From Paenibacillus camerounensis (GTDB lineage: Bacteria > Bacillota > Bacilli > Paenibacillales > Paenibacillaceae), in the NCBI RefSeq assembly GCF_000723885.1, contig NZ_CCDG010000008.1, positions 62,001 to 126,000 of the forward strand: a DNA stretch of 64,000 nucleotides. The letters run 5' to 3'. Below are positions 8,394 through 15,900 of the stretch, in pieces. The notes below the pieces were generated by a model. The model did not search any database. It had not been told where the DNA came from and saw only the letters and a list, made by a program, of their open reading frames with translations. A program made the translations under genes and the position numbers. Each line of letters begins with the position of its first letter. Positions within the stretch are counted from its first letter, which is position 1.

Positions 8394-8427
8394 GCTTTTC
8401 CATGGAAAGAAGATAGTGGATGTGGAT

Positions 8428-8640
8428 AGCTGCACTTTGTACACTTATTATGCTCATTTTTGCTGTCACCGCGGCTTTAGCTGCACTTTATACAACTAAA
8501 TGCACCAATATCGGCTCTGAGAAGCAAAATGGGGATTTTTAATTGCACAGACTGCAGTTAAAATGAGAGATGGACTCTTTTTGCGCCGGATAGTTGCAGA
8601 GAGTGCAGTTATAGCACTTCCTTGAAGCCTATTGCACATA
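8428..8640. repeat. Non-coding block of short degenerate repeats
   Basis: AGCTGCACTTTGTACA (8428-8443) recurs as AGCTGCACTTTATACA (8479-8494), 15 of 16 identical. Around and after these, TGCAGTTA, ATTGCAC and GTGCAGTT recur in both orientations. No frame looks coding. It resembles intergenic repeat debris seen between Paenibacillus genes rather than a gene. Confidence 0.5.
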
Positions 8641-8647
8641 AAGGATG

Positions 8648-8696
8648 AAAAAAACAGCCCCGTATCACCGCCTATTAGGCGGGACACGGGGCTGTT
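8648..8696 (-). terminator. Terminator of the RCC1-repeat gene
   Basis: On the minus strand, AACAGCCCCG pairs with CGGGGCTGTT, with an inner CCGCCTA/TAGGCGG stem, and runs into seven Ts (As on the plus strand at 8648-8654). It lies 66 bases after the stop of the minus-strand gene. Confidence 0.9.
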
Positions 8697-8762
8697 CTGG
8701 ATGGAGACATTTTTGTTTAGATCCACTTTAAATGCACTATAGCTACATAGAGCAAGGCTGCC

Positions 8763-10340
8763 TCACTTCATACTAATCGCAATCTCCTCCTGCTGCGGCA
8801 GCCAGCTGACGGTGGCGCCGAGCTGCTCGCTGATAAAGCGCAACGGCAGATAGAGGGTACCATTCACGATGAACGGAGGCGTAGCAAGGGCTACTGCTGT
8901 ATCGTTGACCGTTGTCTCGCCGCTTACGGTATTTATGGAGATAGAGAGTGAAGGCTTACTCGCGGCGGCTCGGGTGATGGTTACTATTTTGTCCACCTTG
9001 GAAGCTGTGCCTCCGTTACTGGTTGGTATGGTTGTATGATTCTCCTTATAGGCGACGATAGCTCCCAGCTTATCGAATAGTGAGCGTAAAGGAACAAAGT
9101 CCTGGCCGCCGCGGGTGATTACACCGTTCGTCAGATTAACCGTCTCTCCGTTTAAGGTGAGGGAAACAGGCTTTTGCATCGGCACCGGCTGGTCAAAGCT
9201 GAAATCATAGTTAGCGTAGCCGAGCTGGGCATTTTTGTTGACGCCCCACCCCCAGAGGGTTCCGTCACTTTTTTGCATAATAACGTGGCGTCCGCCGCTC
9301 TCAATGGAGGTTATATTGGAAGCCAGTAATGTGAACACTGCATCTGCGTTAATAGTCTCTTCTCCGATGGAGGCCGTGTATACCTTGCCGTCGGATGTTA
9401 AAGCGATTATAGAACGTTCCATAATATAAGCATCCGTTACATTCCAGATTCCGCTAAAATGCAGCGGTAGCGCCTGCTCATGGAAGGCCGTGCCGTCGGA
9501 GCTGCCGGTAATGGTCATTCCCCGGAACCAGAGGCCGGCGTTATGGTCGATGGCGAGCGTGCTGCGCCCGTTATCATGAAGGATACGGATATCCTTCAGT
9601 CCGGTTACAGGTACGGGATTCATTACATCGCTGCCGGCAACCGGATTATAGATCGATTCGATAGGCCAGGTCCAGACTGTGCCGTCCCCGGCAAGCGCAA
9701 AGTTGCTCTCCAACTGCAGGATTCCGCACAGCTTCTGGACAGGCTGGAAGGAGCGCAGCTGATCCGTTGAGGTCCACACCGTTCCGTCCTGCTTGAGGAT
9801 GAGGAATCTTGTCCAGGAGCCCTGCTCATTATCCTCGCTATAGCCTCGGGCAGCCGTTACTCCATCTATCCCCGCAACAAGGGAGAAAGAGACTGGTCCT
9901 CCACCGTTGTCCTGTAATTCTGCCTGATAGAGCGCACCTTCTGCGTTGTTAGCCAGGTACGTACCCTGTACCATTGCAAGATCAGTCAGACCGGTCATTT
10001 CCGGCACTTGTACGGTCTCCATGGCTGAGGTCTTGGCATTCGTCTGCCATTGCCAGACGGAGAGATCCTGCTTAACAGCAAGCCCTCCGCCCCCGGCAAG
10101 ACCGAAGGAAGCCATAACCTCTGTAAGGCCCGGTATACGTGTCGGAACCGGGCGGCTGTCGCCCCAGACCCAGAGGCTGCCGTCTCTTTTGATCAGATGA
10201 TCCGGCCCGTAAGCGGCGATAGTGGTAACTGAGGCTGCAGTATCAGCAGCCTCAGCCACTCCGGCGTTGCTGATTACAGGAATGCCGGCTGCTGTAGCTA
10301 AGCTTAGCGCCAGGCTGAGCAGTTTAGTCCATTTTTTCAT
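8763..10340 (-). CDS. Exported RCC1-repeat protein with copper-amine-oxidase-N (stalk) domain
   Basis: A 525-residue protein. A signal peptide covers residues 1-32 (MKKWTKLLSLALSLATAAG...AEA). Several RCC1-like beta-propeller blades follow, each with a KxDGxxxxW-type core, for example LIKRDGSLWVWGDS, LKQDGTVWTS and MQKSDGTLWGWG. From about residue 395 comes a copper amine oxidase N-terminal domain (PVSLTLNGETVNLTNGVI..., FVPLRSLFDKLGA, LYLPLRFISEQLGATVSWL). In Paenibacillus this domain is a common extracellular add-on without enzymatic copper chemistry; propellers usually bind ligands. Substrate unknown. AAGGGG lies eight bases before the ATG. A deleted paralogue lies directly upstream. Confidence 0.85.
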   Translation of the reverse strand: MKKWTKLLSLALSLATAAGIPVISNAGVAEAADTAASVTTIAAYGPDHLIKRDGSLWVWGDSRPVPTRIPGLTEVMASFGLAGGGGLAVKQDLSVWQWQTNAKTSAMETVQVPEMTGLTDLAMVQGTYLANNAEGALYQAELQDNGGGPVSFSLVAGIDGVTAARGYSEDNEQGSWTRFLILKQDGTVWTSTDQLRSFQPVQKLCGILQLESNFALAGDGTVWTWPIESIYNPVAGSDVMNPVPVTGLKDIRILHDNGRSTLAIDHNAGLWFRGMTITGSSDGTAFHEQALPLHFSGIWNVTDAYIMERSIIALTSDGKVYTASIGEETINADAVFTLLASNITSIESGGRHVIMQKSDGTLWGWGVNKNAQLGYANYDFSFDQPVPMQKPVSLTLNGETVNLTNGVITRGGQDFVPLRSLFDKLGAIVAYKENHTTIPTSNGGTASKVDKIVTITRAAASKPSLSISINTVSGETTVNDTAVALATPPFIVNGTLYLPLRFISEQLGATVSWLPQQEEIAISMK

Positions 10341-10377
10341 AGTAAGATCCCCTTATTTCAGTCTGCATATATCGTCC

Positions 10378-10660
10378 TTATTGCATGGTAATCGCGATCC
10401 GTTCCTCCTGCGGCAACCACTCTGCGGCTGCACCGAGCTGCTTGCTGATAAAGCGCAGTCTGTCTTTTGCATAATCATATGCCTGCCGGTATTCTGTATC
10501 GTGGTGACTCCCTCAGCCAGCAGTTTGAAACGTCTGATCCCGGATATGTACATCGGCATACCTGTAAGCTCAGGGATTTGCGTAGGAACGGACTGATTGT
10601 AATCTGATCGGTAAGACAGATGCATAGCAGGGCAGTGAAGAACGGCGGACTCTTTCTCAT
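10378..10660 (-). pseudogene. Deleted, frameshifted copy of the neighbouring RCC1/stalk gene
   Basis: The minus strand starts with a signal-peptide-like MRKSPPFFTALLC. After a frame change come PTQIPELTG (compare PTRIPGLTE in the intact gene), FKLLAEGVTTIQNTGRHMIMQ (compare FTLLASNITSIESGGRHVIMQ, about 270 residues later in the intact protein) and finally LRFISKQLGAAAEWLPQEER (compare LRFISEQLGATVSWLPQQEE at its C-terminus). So the beginning, middle and end of a paralogue are stitched together with two large internal deletions and frame changes. It ends 37 bases before the intact gene's start codon. Confidence 0.8.
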
Positions 10661-10760
10661 AGTCATCCTATCATCAACGAATTCCATTAACTTACATTTA
10701 GACGCGCTTTCCGTATAAAAAGTTTCTGCGGAAAAATGTCGCTCATTGTCGGCTGACCTG

Positions 10761-10769
10761 TGATACAAT
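10761..10769 (+). promoter_or_regulatory. Extended -10 promoter of dgk-dck
   Basis: TGATACAAT: TG, one base, then TACAAT, about 50 bases before dgk. No good -35 is visible at 16-18 bases. The same 13-base context occurs before the MalY-type gene and at 5629-5641. Confidence 0.5.
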
Positions 10770-10822
10770 ATCTTAGTCTGTTTTTTTAGTTTTGTCCGTA
10801 TCTGAGGAGGAAATCAGCGTTA

Positions 10823-11446
10823 ATGAAACATGCACCTTTTATTGCAGTAGAGGGCCCGATCGGGGCCGGAAAGACTACACTGACTACGATGCTGGCCGAA
10901 GAGCTGGGGCTCCCGGTCGTCAAAGAAATTGTGGAGGAGAATCCGTTTCTGGACAAGTTCTATCAGAATATGGACGACTGGAGCTTCCAGCTCGAAATGT
11001 TCTTTCTCTGCAACCGCTACAAGCAGCTTGAAGATACCGTGACCGAGTACATACAGAAAGGAAAGCCGGTCATCTCGGATTATCATATTTATAAAAATCT
11101 GATTTTTAGCGAACGGACACTCAAAGGCACGAAGCGGGACAAATACCGTGAGATTTACCACGTGCTTACCGATGATCTGCCGAAGCCGGATATTATTCTG
11201 TATATCAGAGCGGATCTGGATACCCTGCTGAAGAGAATTGCGAAGCGTGCCCGGGCGTTTGAGGAAGAAATCTCCCAAGTCTACCTGCAGCAGCTGATCG
11301 AAGATTATGACGATGCTATGGCCCAACTGGCCGTCCGTGAGCCGTCGACCGTTATCGTGACGATAGACGGGAATAAGGTTGATTTTGTGGAGAACCAGGA
11401 AGACTACCGTGCAATCGCCGCACAATTAAAGGAGCTTATGAAATGA
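10823..11446 (+). CDS. dgk: Deoxyguanosine kinase
   Basis: A 207-residue deoxynucleoside kinase with P-loop GPIGAGKTT at residues 11-19, the IVEENPFLDKFYQNM segment, WSFQLEMFFLCNRYKQ, DYHIYKNLIF and the arginine-rich lid (LLKRIAKRARAFEEEI). It matches B. subtilis Dgk (YaaG) closely along its length. It phosphorylates purine deoxynucleosides, mainly deoxyguanosine, for salvage. AGGAGGAAATC precedes the ATG. The end overlaps dck by four bases (ATGA), giving coupled translation. Confidence 0.95.
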   Translation: MKHAPFIAVEGPIGAGKTTLTTMLAEELGLPVVKEIVEENPFLDKFYQNMDDWSFQLEMFFLCNRYKQLEDTVTEYIQKGKPVISDYHIYKNLIFSERTLKGTKRDKYREIYHVLTDDLPKPDIILYIRADLDTLLKRIAKRARAFEEEISQVYLQQLIEDYDDAMAQLAVREPSTVIVTIDGNKVDFVENQEDYRAIAAQLKELMK

Positions 11447-12096
11447 ACACATATAACATCCCGGACAACGCCATTATTACAGTAGCCGGAACGGTGGGCG
11501 TCGGCAAATCGACACTGACCGGAGCGCTGGCGCAGCGCCTGAACTTCCAGACCTCGCTGGAGCAGGTGGACCATAACCCTTATCTGGAGAAGTTTTATCA
11601 TGATTTTGAAAGATGGAGCTTCCATCTGCAGATTTATTTCCTGGCGGAACGGTTCAAGGAGCAGAAGAAGATGTTCGAGCTGGGCGGCGGGTTTGTGCAG
11701 GACCGTTCGATCTATGAGGACACCGGGATTTTTGCCAAAATGCATGCCGATCAGGGGACTATGTCCAAGACCGACTATGACACGTATACCAGCCTGTATG
11801 AGGCTATGGTGATGACGCCGTATTTTCCGCATCCTGACGTGCTTATCTATATTGAAGGCAGCCTGCCGTCGATCCTCACCAGGATCAATGAACGCGGCCG
11901 CGAGATGGAGATCCAGACTGATGTCTCCTACTGGGAGCATATGCACGGACGTTATTCCCAGTGGATCAATGAATTCAGCGCCTGCCCGGTGCTGCGCCTG
12001 AATATCGACGATTATGATGTAAAAGACCCTGATTCGATGTCTGCCATCCTGGAGCAGGTGGGCAAGGCGATTAACCGGAGTGCGGTAACGAAGTAA
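11443..12096 (+). CDS. dck: Deoxyadenosine/deoxycytidine kinase
   Basis: A 217-residue kinase with P-loop GTVGVGKST near residues 16-24. The conserved LEQVDHNPYLEKFYHDFERW block is typical of Dck (YaaF), as are the DRSIYEDTGIFAKMHAD motif and the lid RINERGREME. It phosphorylates deoxyadenosine and deoxycytidine. Together with the overlapping dgk it supplies all salvage kinase activity for purine and cytosine deoxynucleosides, the same pairing as in Bacillus. A terminator follows 24 bases later. Confidence 0.95.
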   Translation: MNTYNIPDNAIITVAGTVGVGKSTLTGALAQRLNFQTSLEQVDHNPYLEKFYHDFERWSFHLQIYFLAERFKEQKKMFELGGGFVQDRSIYEDTGIFAKMHADQGTMSKTDYDTYTSLYEAMVMTPYFPHPDVLIYIEGSLPSILTRINERGREMEIQTDVSYWEHMHGRYSQWINEFSACPVLRLNIDDYDVKDPDSMSAILEQVGKAINRSAVTK

Positions 12097-12120
12097 CCTT
12101 TATATAGAGTGTAGAGCGGG

Positions 12121-12147
12121 AGCCAGCCGGTGCGGTTGGCTTTTTTT
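12121..12147 (+). terminator. Terminator of dgk-dck
   Basis: AGCCAGCC pairs with GGTTGGCT (one G-T), followed by seven Ts. Confidence 0.85.
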
Positions 12148-12277
12148 GCGGGGAGAAAAAATTAAAGAGTTTCAGAGATTGTTCAGAGGCTTGTGGTAGA
12201 TTATTTTGCATCGCGATATTTGAACACTGGTAGAAAAACGGATATTCGGATTTTTTCATATTCATTAGGGGGCATAA

Positions 12278-12574
12278 ATGATAGTCTGGTTTAGAATTAT
12301 GTTAAGCGGATGGATTCTGTTCTGCGGGTTTGCGGTCAGCTGGTTTCTGTACGGGGCAACAGGGCATTTTCGGCAGGGGCTTGATCTGATGGAAGCTGCT
12401 CTGCTGCTGGGTGCCGGAATTCCGGTTATGCTGATCTTCGTGCTGATGATTGTATTCTTAATAAAAAAGTGGGAGCCGGTAACCGGAGGAGATTATGTGC
12501 GAATCAGTGTGGGGCTGGCGCTGTCTTTTATTCTGTCTGCGGCGATGATTGATAGTGTGGGTACATTTAAATAG
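12278..12574 (+). CDS. Small three-span membrane protein, function unknown
   Basis: 98 residues with hydrophobic segments at roughly 5-27, 39-62 and 76-91. A charged KKWEPVTGGD loop lies between the second and third. TAGGGGG lies seven bases before the ATG, and the gene has its own terminator, so it looks expressed as a single unit. No family recognised; it resembles the many short membrane proteins of unknown role in Bacillales. Confidence 0.65.
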   Translation: MIVWFRIMLSGWILFCGFAVSWFLYGATGHFRQGLDLMEAALLLGAGIPVMLIFVLMIVFLIKKWEPVTGGDYVRISVGLALSFILSAAMIDSVGTFK

Positions 12575-12588
12575 AGGCAAGAGCTTCA

Positions 12589-12622
12589 AGCTTGGACAAT
12601 AATTACTGTCCGGGCTTTTTTT
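12589..12622 (+). terminator. Terminator after the small membrane protein
   Basis: AGCTTGGACA pairs with TGTCCGGGCT (one G-T), followed by seven Ts. It separates this gene from the surface-protein cluster. Confidence 0.8.
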
Positions 12623-12788
12623 GTTTTCTATAGTCGTATTCGACAATTTTCTGAGTGCAATAGTCGAAAAAAATAAAAAAAATTCAATAAAAGCGAAAAA
12701 AATACGAAGTTTTATTCAGATTACCCCCTTTGTACCCCTCTGAAACAGCATTTTGTCGAGATTTGTTAAGAGTTTGTTTAGAGCCGCC

Positions 12789-12797
12789 TGCTAGAAT
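12789..12797 (+). promoter_or_regulatory. Extended -10 promoter of the surface-protein cluster
   Basis: TGCTAGAAT (TG, one base, TAGAAT). The region upstream is AT-rich but has no convincing -35. Transcription would begin near 12804, leaving a leader of about 160 bases before the first giant gene. Confidence 0.5.
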
Positions 12798-12834
12798 GGA
12801 CTTCAGATATGAAAAAATAGGTATTTAGTAATTA

Positions 12835-12940
12835 ATCATTCTTGTCCGTCGTAAGGGAGCCGAAAGGAGAGAGCGTGCAGACACAAGGTATATAAGACTA
12901 AACACAAACAATTCTTGTAGGACGGCGGACGGAGAATGAT
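12835..12940 (+). ncRNA. Candidate structured 5' leader RNA of the surface-protein cluster
   Basis: Positions 12835-12852 can pair with 12922-12940. This gives eight base pairs (ATCATTCT with AGAATGAT), a U-G pair, one bulged G, then nine pairs (GTCCGTCGT with ACGGCGGAC, one G-U). The stem encloses about 69 purine-rich bases. ATTCT at 12911-12915 repeats part of the 5' arm and could pair locally with AGAAT at 12933-12937, so two folds compete. The element ends ten bases before the ribosome site. It matches no riboswitch class I know, including both c-di-GMP classes and the ydaO/c-di-AMP class. Identified by eye. Confidence 0.45.
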
Positions 12941-12964
12941 GAAACAATAAGGGGGAGCATCGAA

Positions 12965-15900
12965 TTGCTGATGAGCAGGAAAGCGAAGAAATACACCGCA
13001 TTAAGTCTAACGATTATTATGCTGCTGTCTTTGATACCCGATGTGTGGACAGGGCGAGTGCAGGCTGCGGCAAAGGACATTGAAGTGGTCTTTAAGAGCG
13101 GTGCGCGTATAGGAAATCTGTCCTACAGTGCCACCAATACATTTATTAACTTCTACAATAATCAGGTTGAAGGGTTCAGACAGACTGAAACCGACAAGGA
13201 TGCCCAATATGACTGGGCGGGCGGAAATATTTTTGCCGGGGTTAACGATAATGAAGCGACCGTTCAATTCGAGGTCCGTGTAGCGGATAATCCGATTTTG
13301 CGCGAGATGGCCAAGAGCGGACATGCCGAGATGAAGACCGGGTTCGCGGTTCTAAGACGTCACTCCGGATTCTTGTGGACACGTCAATCGGCCATAAGAA
13401 TTAGTATTGACGGAACAACGCTTATTAATGAAAGAACCGGGAGCAGCCAGGTTTATAACAAGTCCGCCTCAGCTGTCATCAAGCCCAATTCTGTCATTAA
13501 CATATGGGTCTATGGTGAAGGCGATGATGACGGTGAAGCAGCAGGCGTACGCGGCTTTTACCTCAATTTCGAGGACATGCAGCGCCCGGTCCTGAACAAC
13601 TACACCTTCACCGGCAACGGTGCAACCCGTGAGAATACAACGATTAACCAAACCGAGCTATATGTGAAAAAGAGCGAAAATGTTACGGTCGCCTACAATT
13701 TCACAGAGCCCGTTCTGCCGACCTCTCTGGTGGCAAGCAACTCTGACTTCTTCCTCCGTCATCCGTTGTTTGTGAATCCGGCGGGTACAGGACTTCCGGG
13801 AGCAGGCCAGCAGCAGTATCTGGAGAACATCACTTACAGCTCCTCCAATCTGAGTACGCTGCATAATTCGATCGCCTTCTCCTACAGCCCGAACGAGTAC
13901 TCCCAGAGCGGAAACCTTCCGGTGGAGCCGAAGATTGCAGGGACAACCCCGAACAATCCGCCAATGGAACAGACCATGCAGGAGAAATTCACAGCAGCCG
14001 GACTAGCGGATGCGGCGGGTAACATGGCAACGATCAGCTTCCCGAATGCCGGCAGCACAGCGAGCTTGCCGAATGTTCAGGGCAGAACCGTTGACCCGTT
14101 CAACTATAAGAGCGGCGGCTACCGGGTCATTGTCGATGCGGTGCGGCCGAAGTATACCAAGGTCGGTAACGGCATCCAGCCGGAGATTCTGACCGGGGTA
14201 ACACTCAATGAAGGCGATATTATTGATTTTACGGTGCAAATGACCGAAGAAGCTGTTGTGAAAAAAGGCTGGACTACGGCTCAGACCTTCCTGCGCTTCA
14301 ACAACGGCATGAAGGCTTACTACACCGGCGGTTCCAATACAAAGAACTGGACGTTCCGGATGACCGTGCCTGGCGGTACTGCTGTAGAAGCGCCGCTGCT
14401 TAAGGTAATTGCGCTCTCCAATGATGCTAAGGGCGATAACACGGACATTAACGTTATACAGGACTATGCAGGCAACCTGCTGTTCCAGCCGGCTAACTAT
14501 GACGGCGAGCATGTGGACGGCGATACGTCGCTGGTGAACTCCAAGATCGACTGGGCGAACCTGTCCATCGACAACACGCTGCCGATCATCGGCTACCGCT
14601 ATGAAACCGGCGGGGGCAGCAACACCACTTATCAGAAAAAAGGAAAAGTAACGATTGATGCCAATGATCCGGCAGTAAAGGTGCCTTCCCTTGATCCGAT
14701 AGCTGCAGACCGCGGCCTTGACAGACCAAGCCGGGGGATTTACCGCCCTTCGAATATGACCGGCTCGGCTTCACCGTCAGTCGGCCTGGTGTACTACCTG
14801 TGGAGCCAGAATCCGGCAGACCCGTTCGCTTCCGTACCGGAAGACAACTATGCCGCGCTTAAACGGTATGCACTATCTGCGAAGCAGCCTTCCGAGGAGC
14901 TGTATCCGGACAAGTTCCATGATATTAAGCTCCAGGTTGCCAATAACAAGACGAACCTGCTGGCACCTCCGGCAGAAGCCTTTACTTCCGAGAACAGCGG
15001 AGAATGGTACCTGCACACATGGACTGCAGACATGACGTGGGATTCAGCGCGTGAGCTTAAGCAGTATGAGCTGAAGCAGCAATATGTCAGAGAACATGAT
15101 GAGCAGTACAAGGCATGGCTTGCAGAAGCACCAGGGAATGAAGATGAGAAGATCCTATATGCCGACAACAAGGCACTGGTTGCTGTAGGACAATACGGGG
15201 ACACGAATGTATGGAAGCTGGACTACTTCAAGAAGGCTGACTCCAACTGGACGCATAACGTGGGTATCCTGAAGCTGGACAATCAGGTTCCTGTCATTGC
15301 TAACGGGACTCCAAGCAACGACAACTCCAACAGTGTTGAGATTACAGCCCTTGTATCTGATCCGCACAGCGGAATCGATACCGTGAAGTATCAGTGGGTT
15401 AAGGACGGCAATCAGCCGGCGGATGTGGACTGGAAGCCTGCTAACTACAATGGCACAACAGTAACCCAATCCACTTACGAAGATGTTTTTGAGGATGGCA
15501 GCTACTGGCTCTATCTAAAGGCGGCTGACAAAGCCGGGAATGAAACTACGAATGTAGCTTACGACAAGACGGTCACTGTTAATTCACAGGACAGCATGCC
15601 GGCTGCCTTCTCGCCGGAAGCCAATGCGAATTATGTGCAGAGCCATGATGTTATGTTCAGCATCGGTGGCATTACACCGGATTTCGTCGGATATGCCATT
15701 ACCGGCAGCTCCAATCATCCGGCTGGCGACAGCGAATTTACGGCACTTGAGCCGGCAGAAGTGACGGGTAAAAAATCGCTTCTTGAAGCATTACCGTCTC
15801 CTTCACCGGAAGCCGTCAACGGCGGCGCAGCAGCAACACCGGCACCGACTCCAGCACCGGTGGAGAGCAGCGGCCCTGAAATCACTCCGGCACCAACACC

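Noticed and set aside
8496-8726. 76-codon minus-strand frame in the repeat block
   Set aside because: Runs through the degenerate repeats and the terminator hairpin.
12804-12960. Known c-di-GMP or c-di-AMP riboswitch before the surface cluster
   Set aside because: The conserved core sequences of those classes were looked for and not found.
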